A stretch of DNA of 64,000 nucleotides from Hepsetus odoe (GCA_017165825.1 CM029386.1:9496374-9560373); one strand, 5' to 3'. Counted from the stretch's first letter, positions 22,740 through 33,934 are shown. Translations and numbers: made by a program. The notes: generated by a model not told the origin, from the sequence alone.

Positions 22740-24050
22740 TGTAAATTTCACTGGAGTCACTGTAATGCAACTGCAGTTAAATTATAAATAAGATAAATGA
22801 TAGCACAATATTAAAGAGAACTAATATAAATCTAATATGAGCTCTAACTTAAGATAATCACAGCAATTATACTAATCATAATATGAATGATGATAGCAGT
22901 AATAATAACAATAATAGAGAAACAGCAGTAGTCCTGTGTCATGTTGATGTGTGGGAAAATGAAAGGAACGCAGAGGTGCAAATATATAGAGATTTCAAAA
23001 GTTCAGCAGAAATTTAGAACAACCTTAGAACAAACTAAGGTCGGCCACCAACATATACTCAGATCCAAATGAAAACGTGCGTTGGACATGAAACTTTTAG
23101 GTAGTAACAGATGAGGGAATAATAAAACGGTGATGATAGAAACCCAGTTTAGTAGTCTGGGCACCAGGAGAACGGTAAGCACCGGATCATGGGTGGAGAC
23201 ATGATCTCCTGATCAGACACACAAGACGTAATGAAATATTTTATGGCTCTGATGGCCAATGGGGTGTGCGGTTATTCACTGTCCCTTAGGCAGTGCCATA
23301 TTGCTAAGTGTCTTGCATATTTTGTAAAGTTTTATTTGTGTCAAGTTTTGTTTGTGACAAGTTTAAAATTAAAATGATCATTTTTTCACACTGAAGGAGG
23401 AAGTGCAGCTCCCAAAGTGACCACACACTCTCACTTCTCTTGGAAGCCAAGATGTTTTAAATACCCACCATTTCAAACTGGTCTAATGTCAAACTGTGGT
23501 CACTTAGCCTGGACTGGATCAGAGTGTCTCTGCTGGACACACTGCTATTTTATGCTGTCTGTTTAGGGTCGGTTAGTACTGTAGTTAAAACTGGGTTTGA
23601 GTTTTCCCAGGTTCCATTTTTTTCTCTGATTGATAATTTGGTAAACTCTCATTGGACCTGGATCAGTGGGTAAGTTAGTCTCAGAAGTGGCAGACAGAAG
23701 GGAAGGGGCTTAGGGCTGAGCTCTTGGGTTTAAGCACATAATAGTGCAATGGGTTTTGCTTATTGAGTTGGAGCCAAAATTTTAATGATCTTTTCTGAAT
23801 TCTGCCTCTCACACACACACACACACACACACTTGCTTTCTCCTTCCTTCTTTCCTGCCTGCCTCAGAAAGCAAAGGGAAAAAAAAGAAAAGGAAAAAAA
23901 CCAGGACAGATTCTATGATTACATCTCTCTGTAGCCATTAGTGGCAAAAAGGTTTTTACTCCAGACTCACACCATTCTTGACACAGGACAAGTTAAGGGA
24001 GCTGTTGGAAAAGGGTGGGAGTAATAGAACAAGTCAGGCATTTGAGCTGG
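22740..24050. other. No gene; (CA)n microsatellite at 23810-23832
   Basis: AT-rich DNA with a short CA tract and CT-rich flank at 23800-23870. No coding or element signature. Confidence 0.4.
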
Positions 24051-24055
24051 GTAGA

Positions 24056-24210
24056 ATATTTACAGCATTTAGCAGACACTCTTATCCAGAGCAGCTTACA
24101 ATTCCTGATTACAGGGACAGTCCCCCTGGAGCAACTTGGGCTTAAAGGGATTCAAACATGCAACCTCTTGGTCCATAGCCAAGCATCCTACCACTATGCA
24201 ACCATAGACA
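24056..24210 (-). mobile_element. SINE-B copy 2
   Basis: 'gcatttagcagacactcttatccagagc' type tail at the left, 'cagtccccctggagcaactt' middle, and the B-box-like 'gggattcaaacatgcaacct', followed by a degraded head. Confidence 0.7.
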
Positions 24211-24214
24211 AGTA

Positions 24215-26390
24215 GAAGACAGAAAGACAGCCTGTGTGAGATTAGTTTTGTCTGTACTAAAGACATTATGAGTAATTAGTTTTCAAACTTGGACTTACAT
24301 AATAACAAAATAAGAGTGCAAGAAAATTCTAAAAGGTTTACAAAACTGGGCAAAAAAAACTTGCACTGTCATCAGGAGATAGCATGTTAAAGTCCCTAGA
24401 GGATGCCAAAGCCTTCTGCATTTTGGAGTCCAAGAGGGTTGAGTCTGCCATTCTTTTCCACTCCATCACTCAGGCAGAAAAAGTGTCTCTTTGGTGTTTA
24501 GGTGTTCAGTGTTCTCCTCCAAACATGTTGTCCAATGTGATTGCATTAGGCATTTTGAGAATATTGGAGCTCTATAAGTGTCTCAAAGGAATCTCATGCT
24601 AATATGGCATATAAAGAAACTTTAGAATAATATCACATTCCAGTAAATTGTTTGCAAGATTATGCTTTGACATAGCATGCATTATGAAGCACTGGGATCA
24701 AGATGTAGAGAGTAGAGTAGTGTAGAGTATTTCAGAAGTGGTCTTTTTCACTCACGGTGTGAGGAACATAAGAAACCATTCAAGGTGTTGCTTTGCCCTC
24801 TAAATTCCTCAGATCTCAACTCGAGCAAGCATATGCTAGGCATATGAGACTTGCAGGACTCTGTGTGCATGTGCTAAAGTTGGTGCCATATACCTCAGCA
24901 AACTTCAGAGGTCCCTATGGTCTCTATTTCTCTATGGCCCAAAGCTGTAGGGAAAACTACACAATATAAGTGAGTGGTTCCAAAATTTAGGAATAAGAAT
25001 AAAAAAAATGGTAAGAATGTCAAATGTTGTAGAAAGGAGCCAGAGCTACAAAATAAATGCATATGTTTCTTTGTTTGGCCTGAAATTGCTGGCGATGTGT
25101 AGTACTCAAATAGGCAAGAATTTGCATGAAATTGCATCATTACAATGATGACTTCATGATATAATTATGGATTATCAAGCAGTGTGATTGAACATCTGCT
25201 AGCTAAAAAGAAAACCCTCTGTGGTGCTTAAGAGACTAAGATAAATAAAAAGCAACAATATTCATCAGTAGCACTACTTACAGTTTAATGAAGGGATAAC
25301 CACCATTCTTTCTTTAGCCTCCTATGGGTGTGTTTATGCTGAGAAACCTTTCTCTTGATGGTTTCTCAAAAGCTTCTAGGTAACCAAACATAAGAAAATG
25401 TAAAACTAATTTTAAATAGTTATTAAAACAACCACAAAACAGCAGTGTTTGCTTTATCATTTGATAGTCAGAGACCACAGCTGTGGAAGGTGCTCCAAAG
25501 TAGAGGCCTGGAATGTGGCATGCCAATTATAAATAAAAAATAGAAATCATTTAATGAATAAGTATAATAATTAAAAAAAGAATTGCTGGCTCATTGCACA
25601 ACCCACCAAAATGAATTTTCTCTGTTTAATAATGTGGCTCTTTGTTGATTGGGAATAAAAAGCCTATGGTGAAATTACTTTACAGTAAAATTAAATTGGC
25701 TTTGTGACCATAATTTACTCAGCAAAAACTGTTTGTCAGTTCGGATTTTAAATAATACTAATTATTTGTTAGTAGACTGTTTCAATTAGTTAATGTCAGT
25801 TAGGATTTATGGGATAGCTGCACAAACAGTTTTCTGTGGGAGTTTGTTGAAATTTTGAAGAAGCAGGTGGTCCCATGAAGACCTCTTTTGGAAGTTACAG
25901 TGGTGTTCCAATTTCTTATTGAAGTATTTTGAACTTCAATAAGAAATTAGTATTTTGAACACTTGCTAATGTTTCTGTACTACTCAGGTTTGGTTTTGCA
26001 ATACAAGAAAAAGCACACATGAACAAGACCGTTCAACACCTGAGTTGTGCTTCTAGTGTGTACTAAGCTGGATCTTCATTTGGTTAGCTAGCTTGAGTCT
26101 ATTCTATTATTTAAAGGAACTGCTGTCTTGTTGCATTCTTAGAATGCCTTTTTCCTTGTTGTGTGTTATTATTGGGCACCAGACAAAGACATATCTTTCC
26201 ACCAACGCTGCGGTGATTAGAAGTTCTGTGTGGCAACCAAAGGCAGCTAAAAGAAGATGATGAAAAATTGGATTGCAATGATGACTTCCTCTCATATTGC
26301 TTTCTGTCTTCTACTGAGCTAATATCTGCTCAGTGAGGCCATGAAATTAAGCTGGAAGAATCTGCAAGTAAATTTTATGCCACTTTTTCC
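24215..26390. other. No gene; foldback at 25.9 kb
   Basis: No coding signal. 25540-25790 is unique AT-rich sequence that could be a conserved element. A perfect 16-bp inverted repeat sits at 25910-25948. Confidence 0.4.
25910..25948. repeat. Perfect 16-bp inverted repeat, 7-nt loop
   Basis: Left arm aatttcttattgaagt (25910-25925), loop attttga, right arm its exact complement (25933-25948). In addition agtattttgaac occurs at 25923-25934 and again at 25949-25960. Confidence 0.9.
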
Positions 26391-26393
26391 TCA

Positions 26394-26622
26394 GGGTGGC
26401 CTAGTGTTTAGGGACTAGGCCCCAGGATAGGAAGCTCATGGGTTCAAATCCCAGACCAGTAGGTTGCCCTGATGTACCCTTAAGCAAGATATCGTCCCCA
26501 TCACTGCTCCCCGGGGACTTTAAATAGCTGCTGCCTGCTGCTTGTGTGTGTATGGGTGAAAAGCAGTGGTTGCATTTTGTTGTGTTTCGCAATGTCACAT
26601 AATCACTTTCACTTTACTTTCA
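26394..26622 (+). mobile_element. SINE-A copy 7
   Basis: Complete-looking plus-orientation copy: 'gggtggcctagtgtttaggg', 'gggttcaaatcccagaccag' (B box), 'gtacccttaagcaagatatc', then the tail 'aatcactttcactttac'. Confidence 0.8.
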
Positions 26623-26839
26623 TCACCATCTTTTCCTGTTTCTTCAGCTCTCTCCCTAGAACACTTTGCCATATCCTTTGATGAGGAAATTGAGGCGATT
26701 TAATAAAATGACAATAGACAAACCACCAATCCTCAACTTCATTGCTTTCCACCGTCCTCTCTTTATTGCTTTTTCCCAATTTGACCACCTCTCTGCTTGA
26801 CCCTTTACCACCAACTTTGCTTCAGGAGATATCTTCAGA

Positions 26840-27115
26840 TCTTCTCCCATTTATTATTCAATAATCAATGGTTCTTTATTGACTGGCTATGTCAGATGCC
26901 ATGTCAAATATGATGATGCTTGGCTAACTCCCTTCAAGTCTATAGTCGTCACTCCAATTCTGAAGAAACCCTCTCTGGACTGCACAGATAAAAACAACTA
27001 CAGACTAGTATCTTTTCTCTTCTTCCTTTCCAGAGTCTTAGAACAAGTGCACAAAACAGGTTCCATGATCCCAGCCAGTCTGGGTTCAAACCAGCACATT
27101 CAAGTGAAACTACTT
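26840..27115 (+). pseudogene. L2/Jockey-type LINE RT fragment
   Basis: The plus frame reads WLTPFKSIVVTPILKKPSLD, then DKNNYRLVSFLFFLSRVLEQV. This is the finger/palm entry region of a non-LTR RT (the K-P-x-L-D and NYRPVS-type motifs) of a family different from the RTE LINE above. 'ccagccagtctgggttcaaa' continues the SGF-type motif in another frame. Ends are not identifiable. Confidence 0.65.
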
Positions 27116-27381
27116 GGGATGGGAGCAATCCAGTGTGAAATCATCTATAAATGTGGCTTGAATCTGGCTGGAAAAAGTCAGGCAAATGTTAAAATCTTGA
27201 AATCTACTCAAAAAATAATTTTTGATATGAATCAACATATGGGAAACTGTTAAGCTAAATATGAACATTGCAAGCTTATGAATTATTGCAGAAGAGACAT
27301 TTATTAAGCATTGTGGAGAGCAGCTGAGAGTTAATATTATTATACTTTTACTCTAGTTTTCCTCTTTGGACTTTTTCGATG

Positions 27382-27503
27382 CCCTGCGATGGGCTGGCGA
27401 CCTGTCCAGGGTGCGTCCCCCGTCCTCGCCCTGTGTGCGCTGGGTTGGACACCAGCACCCCCCCGCGACCCCGTTTGGGACAAGCAGCAGAAAATGGATG
27501 GAT
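27382..27503 (+). mobile_element. Tail-only copy of the chimeric SINE, with TSD
   Basis: From 'ccctgcgatgggctggcgac' to 'aaaatggatggatg', flanked by ggactttttcgatg (27368-27381) and ggactttttcaatg (27504-27517). This is a 14-bp duplication with one mismatch. It lacks the SINE-A head carried by related copies at 28140 and 38818. Confidence 0.8.
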
Positions 27504-27925
27504 GGACTTTTTCAATGTGTGTACTCTGCAGGAGTGTAACTATCCCTTATGCTTTCATTTGAATGATTTTGTTAAATTGTAAATTTCTGCTGTTACTTGT
27601 AATGATGGTTACATGGTAACCTTTTTAAAGCCATATTAGACAAACTTTGTACTTTTTAAAGCCTCTTTTGATAAAACCATTTTGATTCTAACAATGTATC
27701 AAGATTTCCAGTCACTGGCAACAAAAGGAGGTATTTATGGGCCTTGACCTCAAGTAATTGAGCAATTACAAAAGCTAGAGTGAATCTGAAAGAAGAAAAA
27801 CTATTTCCATCTCTGTCTGATTTGATTCTCCAATAGTCATCAATACCCTCTCCATATCCCTACTCGCTCTAATCTGAAACATTTTTTTTTTGACATCTGC
27901 ATTGTTATTTCCCATTTAGAAATGG

Positions 27926-28139
27926 GAAGCAGTGGCCTAGTTAGGGAGTTGGCCCCAGAATTCAGAATTGGGGGGTTTTGAGTTCAAATCCCAGATTTCT
28001 AGGTTGGCCTGAGGAACGCTTGAGCAAGGTACTGTCCCCATAACTACTCCCTGGGAGCTTTAAATAGCTCCCCCCTGCTGCATGTGTGTGCGGGTGTAAA
28101 GCAGAGGTTGAATGTTTTGTGTTTCATTGTGTGCTGTGT
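27926..28139 (+). mobile_element. SINE-A copy 8, interrupted at its tail
   Basis: Head 'aagcagtggcctagttaggg', B box 'gagttcaaatcccag', middle and 'gctgcatgtgtgtgcgg'. Its tail resumes at 28326-28370 ('tgtgctgtgtttcataatga') after a nested chimeric SINE. Confidence 0.75.
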
Positions 28140-28325
28140 GGGGCAGTGGTGGCCTAGTGGTTAGGGCTAGTGAGCAAGGTGCCGTCCCCGTCCCGCTCCT
28201 CCCTGCGATGGGCTGGCGACCTGTCCAGGGTGCGTCCCCCGTCCTCGCCCTGTGTGCGATGGGTTGGACACCAGCACTCCCCCACGACCCCGTTTGGGAC
28301 AAGCGGTAGATATTGGATGGATGGA
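28140..28325 (+). mobile_element. Chimeric SINE nested in SINE-A, 12-bp TSD
   Basis: 186 bp: SINE-A head (ggggcagtggtggcctagtg, partly deleted), 'gagcaaggtgccgtccccgt', junction 'ctcctccctgcgatgggc', then the family C-like tail ending in (ATGG)n. Flanked by tgtgtgctgtgt at 28128-28139 and 28326-28337, exact. Confidence 0.88.
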
Positions 28326-28374
28326 TGTGTGCTGTGTTTCATAATGACAAAAATGTTTCACTTTTCACTTTCAG

Positions 28375-28865
28375 TGGTTATAAAGAAATTCCTCTTTCAG
28401 TGAGAGTTGAGAGTGGCTATCAGATGTTTACTATTTGATAAATACTGGCAGAATTATCAATGTACAATAAATCAATAAATTGTGGACTCAGAAATTGTGA
28501 TAAATAAACCTTTGATAGTAACGTTAAACAAGAAAAAAAATGAGTAGGCTCTGTTTCCAAGACCCAGATTACATTGTAAAAAAAAAAAAGTTAATATTCA
28601 GCATTGGGTCTGCAATGTAGACTAAAACTTTGCTTCATCTATTTCCTCAGCTGATCCAATATGTATTTTTTTTAGCACATTAAAGGATACGTATATAACA
28701 AACTAAATATCTTGTTCTCTTTGCAACTATGAGATATACTGCTTTTAGGCCTATTAAGGTCACATTTTGCTGCTACAATTAGGGCTATGATTGTATCCTT
28801 TTCTGAAGCTTTGTTATCCAACCTTGAACTTTTGGGGGACTTTGTAATGTAAATCTATAATGATA
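28375..28865. other. No gene recognised
   Basis: AT-rich; short A runs at 28528 and 28579. Nothing else seen. Confidence 0.4.
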
Positions 28866-28869
28866 TCTG

Positions 28870-29050
28870 CAGTATCTCACAAAAGTGAGTACACCCCTCA
28901 CATTTTTGCTAATATTTTATTTTATCTTTTCATGGGACAACACTGAAGATACAGCTTGACTACTTTGCATTATTTCAGTAACATATCTTCAGTGTAGTCC
29001 CGTGAAATGATACAAAAGGTGAGAGGTGTACTCACTTTTGTGAGATACTG
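28870..29050. mobile_element. Tc1-derived MITE (palindromic)
   Basis: Terminal repeats 'cagtatctcacaaaagtgag' on the left and its near-exact complement on the right extend over 30 bp. The interior also folds ('gggacaacactgaagata' against 'atcttcagtgtagtccc'). The right flank is TA; the left TA has decayed to TG. No coding capacity. The terminal sequence matches a common fish Tc1 lineage. Confidence 0.85.
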
Positions 29051-29052
29051 TA

Positions 29053-29170
29053 TGTACTGTGCAAAAGTTTTAGGCAGGTGTGGAAAAAATGCTGTAAACA
29101 AAGAATGCTTTCAGAAATATAAATAATGATTGTTTATTTTTATCAATTCACAAAATGCAAAGTGAGCGAA
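29053..29170 (+). mobile_element. Left end of Tc1-derived 'gtgcaaaagttttaggca' family
   Basis: Follows the previous MITE by two bases. Carries the left terminal ('tactgtgcaaaagttttagg') and subterminal region ('atgctgtaaacaaagaatgc', 'caaaatgcaaagtgag') of the family at 30.9, 45.3 and 52.7 kb. No right end is present. Confidence 0.7.
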
Positions 29171-29174
29171 CATC

Positions 29175-29900
29175 ATAGTTAACATATTAACAAAAAAATT
29201 AAAATGGAGCATAATGTAACAATTTTTACAATTCTCCAAATATAGTTTGGCTTTTGGGGTGGCATTTGAACACACTTATTTGTTTTGCACATTAATAAAA
29301 AGTTGAATAAAAACAAAATTGCAAAAAAGCATGAAACATGTGGTGCGGCACACCTGCAGTGCAAACTCTATAAGTAAGAGGTGGAAATTTTATTGATTGA
29401 GACTTGCAGTCGCTGCTCCTTTCTTTCTGCTGTTGTTAATGTTTGTAGTCTGCTGGATCGCTGGAGCATCTGTTCAATGTGAATGGATGGCTTCCTGTTG
29501 TATTTGTTATTTATGTTGTGGAATAAACAATAAGGTAGAAAAATTCAGATAGCAAGCCTGGTTCAGCCCTGGTGAGCCCAGATCAAATTAAACCCTAAAA
29601 GAAGGCAAGTGCTGCCAGAAGTCCTCAACAACAAATCTCAAACTGACTTGCAGCAAGAAATCACTTTGCCGCTTGACTGAGCTTCCTGATTCTGCATGAA
29701 GAATTGTAAGGCACAACAAAACAAACAACTTCCTGCCTCTTGAATCCTGTAGGTTTGGGATTTAGCAGCCTTAAATAATCAGAGGGTAGTGTGAAGATGA
29801 ATTGTAAAGCCAGGAAAAAGGCCTGAGCAAACCAAAGAGTAAAAGACCAAGAGAGTTTTATTTGAATCATAAACTGACCATGTGTGGAAAATTTCCTTAA
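29175..29900. other. No gene recognised
   Basis: AT-rich; no element ends or motifs seen. Confidence 0.4.
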
Positions 29901-29912
29901 TCAGCTTAATTA

Positions 29913-30579
29913 TTAATGAGCGTGAATGAAAGGGAGGAAAATGGAGTGGTTAGGATGTAGGGAGTAGAAGTAACAAAGGTGGATGAGTTTAAATACTCAG
30001 GATCAACAGTTCAGAGTAACAGCGAGTGCAAAAGGGATGAAGAGGGGTGAAGAAGAGAGAGCAGGCAGGAATGGGTGGAGAAGAGTGGCTGGAGTGATTT
30101 GTGAAAGATGGGTACCAGCAAGAGTAAAAGGGAAGGTTTACAGGGCCGTAGTGAGACCAGCTATGTTGTATGGGTTGGAGACGGTGGCACTGATGAAAAG
30201 ACAGGAGGCGTAGCTGGGGGTATCAGAGTTAAAGATGCTGAGATTTTCATTGGGTGTGATGAAGATGGACAGGATTAGAAATTAGTATATTAGAGGGACA
30301 GCTCAGGTTAGATGTTTTGGAGACAAAGTTAGAGAAGCAGGGTTGCGTTAGTTTGGACATGTCCAGAGGAGAGATGAGGATTATTTTGGGAGGAGGATGT
30401 TGAAGATGGAGCTGCCAGGAAAGAGGAGAAGAGGAAGACCAAAGAGGTTTATGTACATGGTGAGAGAGGATATGCAGGTAGTTGGTTTGATAGAGGAAGA
30501 TGCAGAGTACTGGAAGAAATGGAGACGGTAGATCCGCTGTGGCGACCCCTAAACGGGAACTCCTGAAAGAAAAAGAAGA
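29913..30579 (+). mobile_element. 5'-truncated LINE copy with TSD
   Basis: The 3' 0.67 kb of the RTE-type LINE, from 'gaatgaaagggaggaaaatg' to 'gcgacccctaaacgggaact' plus an AAGAAG tail. Flanked by agcttaatta at 29903-29912 and 30580-30589. Encoded blocks include AGRNGWRRVAGVICERWVPA and RAVVRPAMLYGLETVALMKR, with stops. It retains the 'gggttgcgttagtttggaca' segment deleted from the copies at 5.5 and 15.3 kb, so it is the best template here for the 3' region. Confidence 0.85.
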
Positions 30580-30817
30580 AGCTTAATTAGCTTGAGAAAA
30601 TATGATCAATAAGCTTTAGCTTATATGAATTAAGATTCACAACCACACTCAATAGTTCTCAAGAGGTTCTTTTCAGAATAGTCATTCTTTTCATACCAAA
30701 AAACCTGGTTCCCGTTACAGTGCCAACAGCATCTATAAAGTGAACACAGAATAGCATGTACTAATATCTGTGGTTACCTGAAAGAAAGGGTTTACTTCTT
30801 CTTAAAGTAACAACTTC

Positions 30818-30900
30818 TCATGCACGTATGTGCAGCAGGGGGCAGCCATTGAAAGCGCCAGGGGAGCAGTGATGGGGGGGCGGTACCTTGCTCAAGAGTA
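30818..30900 (-). mobile_element. SINE-A copy 9, first part (split)
   Basis: 'tgtgcagcagggggcagcca' to 'ttgctcaagagta'. Continues at 31321-31399 ('cctcagggtaacctactgg' to 'ccaccactgcccc') after the Tc1-derived insertion. Removing the insert and one TA restores the usual 'aagagtacctcagggcaacc' order. Confidence 0.85.
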
Positions 30901-31318
30901 CAGTACGGTGCAAAAGTTTTAGGCAGGTGTGGCATCAACAGCATCAGTTTTTCTAGGTACACTTGCACACAGTTTATGAAGGAACTCGGCTGGTAGGTTA
31001 TTTCAAACATCTTGGAGAACTAACCACAGATCTTCTGTGGATGTAGGCTTCTTCACATCCTTCTGTCTCTTCATGTAATCCCAGACACACTCGATGAAGT
31101 TGAGATCAGGGCTATGTGGGGGCCATAAGAATTGATGCTGGTTTGAAGGCAAAAGGTAGTAACACCAAATATTGATTTGATTTAGATTTTTCTTTTGTTC
31201 ACTCACTTTGCATGTTGTGAATTGATAAAAATATACAATCATTATTAATATTTCTGAAAGCATTCTTTGTTTAAACCTTTTTTTTTCCGCACTTGCCTAA
31301 AACTTTTGCACAGTACTG
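30901..31318 (-). mobile_element. Tc1-derived non-autonomous element, nested in SINE-A
   Basis: Ends 'cagtacggtgcaaaagtttt' and 'aaaacttttgcacagtactg', with TA on each side (30899-30900, 31319-31320). The minus strand encodes the end of a Tc1 transposase, including HSPDLNFIECVWDY with the third catalytic acidic residue. Its left subterminal block is deleted, making it shorter (418 bp) than the copies at 45.3 and 52.7 kb. Confidence 0.88.
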
Positions 31319-31320
31319 TA

Positions 31321-31399
31321 CCTCAGGGTAACCTACTGGTCTGAGATTTGAACCCATGACCTGTGGCCTGGTCCCTAACAACTATACCACCACTGCCCC
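31321..31399 (-). mobile_element. SINE-A copy 9, second part (head)
   Basis: Carries the B-box-like 'gagatttgaacccatgacc' region and the head 'ccaccactgcccc' in minus orientation. It continues the part at 30818-30900. Confidence 0.8.
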
Positions 31400-31475
31400 A
31401 TTCGTTTGCTCTAGCTTGTGATCATGATGTCAATGATCCTTTTTTGTCAATCATTTTAAGCATCACCCTTACACT

Positions 31476-31695
31476 TAATGGTTAGGGATTTGGATTCAAA
31501 CCCCTTAACAATAGGTTCCCCTGAGGTACCTTTGCGTAAGGTACATCCCCATCACTGCTCCCCGGTCACTTTCATGGCTGCCTCCTGCTGCATGTGTGTG
31601 TTTGTGCATCGGTTAAATGCAGAGATCCAGTTTCGTTGTGGTGCGCTGTGCTGTGTGTACTCACAATGACAAGCATAGTCACTTTCACTTTTCCA
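31476..31695 (+). mobile_element. SINE-A copy 10
   Basis: 'aatggttagggatttggatt' head remnant, 'ctgaggtacctttgcgtaag' middle, 'gctgcatgtgtgtgtttgtg', and tail 'agtcactttcacttttcc'. The first bases of the head are missing. Confidence 0.75.
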
Positions 31696-31699
31696 CTCT

Positions 31700-32700
31700 T
31701 CACATTTTATCTTCTGATTCACTGCAGCTCTGATGCTTTTCACACTTTTTATTTATTTTTTATTTTTATTGCCCTGATTAACACAAGGTCAACACATTTT
31801 GTTATTGTAAACCACCCTAGGTTAATGAAAAAAGTTAAAATGGCTTTTGTCATCTTTGGTTCATACCCCAGTAAAACAATGATTAATGGATGACCACACA
31901 GAGATACCTGAAGACTTAAGAAATTGGACTTATAAAAGCGAACTATGAATGGAGACAAGCTTCAGTGTTATTAATGACAAATTTCTGATTGACAGCAGCG
32001 ATCACATATGTTTTTGATTAAGGTTGCTTCAGTGTTGGAGTCGTAGGCTGCAGCTGATGTACGATGTACAATATTGTTTAACTGCCAATGGCGATGCAAA
32101 ACAATTTGTAATTGAGATGAATATCTACCTGGATCAAAAAAATATATTTTATGTAAATTTTAGATTTTTCTTTCCAATAAACTTTCAAATGAAGTAAAGT
32201 TAGAAATATTAATGCGTTTTAGCTCAGTAGTTTTAAACATTTTACTCCTCCAGGGCACAATAAATGCTCTATTTAATATTGATATGAAATGTTAATGAAC
32301 TGTAAACATCAGTTCAATCCAATATCCAATACCAATATTTCAAGCAAACATCTGCCATTAAGGTTCTGATATTATTGTTCTTCTCTAATTTTGATTACTA
32401 GCCACTGTTTTTTTTTTCACTGGTCTCTTAATAAACGTGACCATACACCCTTATTACACAGTCCTGTTTCTGTCTAATTATGCTCAGCACTACCATTTAC
32501 ACAGTAAATCATTGCATTGCATTTGTGTCAGGAAAAAAAAACTAAAAATCACTATTCACTATGTCTGCATATGTGGGTATGCGTGTGGGTGGGTGAAGCT
32601 GACAGCAAGATTTGAGTTATTTCCTGAGCGTCATATATTTATCATGAGTCTAAACCCAGTCAATAATGTACAGTTTGTATCTAAGAAATGACAGATGGGT
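31700..32700. other. No gene recognised
   Basis: AT-rich unique sequence; no element signature. Confidence 0.4.
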
Positions 32701-32706
32701 CTTTTC

Positions 32707-32768
32707 CACACACACACACACACACACACACAAACTCTCACACACACACACACATATATATATATAAT
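32707..32768. repeat. (CA)n/(TA)n compound microsatellite
   Basis: Two CA tracts separated by 'aactct', followed by a TA tract. Spurious His/Thr-rich frames arise from it on both strands. Confidence 0.95.
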
Positions 32769-33439
32769 TCCTGTGGCGATCCTGACTATTGATAACCAGG
32801 GAAAAGGGGTTTATGAACTGTATATCAAGGAGCATATCTATAGCATATCAAGGAGGGGCCTCTATGGATCAATCAAGTTAGTACAGACTTAGATCAGGGA
32901 ACTTTAGCAAAACTACAAATGCTTTTTTGAATCACAGCCACGGTTTTATGGTGTGTGACAACACACCCACATCATTTCTGCTTATATGGGTATGTGGGTG
33001 GTTGACTGAATTTAACAGCAGTGTTTGAGTTATGGCTCTTTGAAACACTGTGGACACTATTAGCTGACAGTTATATATGCACCATGATAATGAGAGTATC
33101 TGTCTAATCAATCATGCTTGTAGTGCATTGAGGCTTGTGCCTTGTGTTTGCAAAAGCAAGGGGTGATTCATAACTCATAGCTGCTTTTGGGGAACTGGTA
33201 TGAAAGACTTTCAGGTTTCAGAGAGTGAAGATATCAGCTGTATGAAGAGGTGAAAAGGTTGCAACAGACAGAATAAATCAGTCTTTTTTATGTAATTCAA
33301 GCAACCTTTCTAGGACTTTAACACTTGTCAAAAACGACAGCATAATGTCGGAATGTACATCCAGGCTATGACAATTCAATTTGGACTTTCTGTGTTAGCT
33401 TTGTGACTTTGTGACTTTCTGTGTTAGCTTTAAACTCAA

Positions 33440-33530
33440 TTTTATATTTATGAATAAGCATTTTAATAAAAATATAATAAAATAAAAATATAAGAAAATA
33501 TAAGAAAATAAATAAATATAAGAAAATTTG
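33440..33530. repeat. AATATAAGAAA-type AT-rich tandem repeat
   Basis: Irregular repeats of 'aaaatataagaaaata' units. The outer words 'tttatgaataagca' and 'tgcttattcataaa' (about 33450 and 33528) form an inverted pair around it. Confidence 0.6.
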
Positions 33531-33758
33531 CTTATTCATAAATATTTTTGGGGTCTTTTGAAAAACGATTTATTCTATAATTAATTTATGTTGTTAGTTC
33601 ATAATTAATTAGGGTAGCCTGAAATGTAGTTTTTTTTTTTGTTATTTGTTTTTTTCCATCAGTTGTGCTTGGTTCATTTCTCAAATGATACTTTCAAACA
33701 ACTGTGGAAACCTCACTCCTCATGGCAGACAAGCCATGACCAGACACCCTCATTCAGG

Positions 33759-33934
33759 AAATGAAAGTGACTATTGGTGTGTGCAGCTGTGGGCAGCCAT
33801 ATCCAACACCCGGGGAGCAGTGAAGGAGACAGTACCTTGCTCAAGGGTACCTCAAGACAACTTCAAACTCATTATTCAAACTCATACTCTTCAGAGCCTG
33901 GGGCCTAGTCCCTAACCATTAGGCTAGCAATGCA
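33759..33934 (-). mobile_element. SINE-A copy 11, internally deleted
   Basis: 'aaatgaaagtgactattgg' tail joined directly to 'gtgcagctgtgggcagcc', then 'ggagcagtgaaggagacagt', 'aagggtacctcaag' and the head 'gcctagtccctaacc'. Confidence 0.7.

Noticed and set aside
28060..28403. Four overlapping open frames on both strands
   Set aside because: All lie in the nested SINE pair; same reasoning as for 38.8 kb.
32650..32892. His/Thr- and Val/Cys-rich frames
   Set aside because: Translations of a (CA)n/(TA)n microsatellite.
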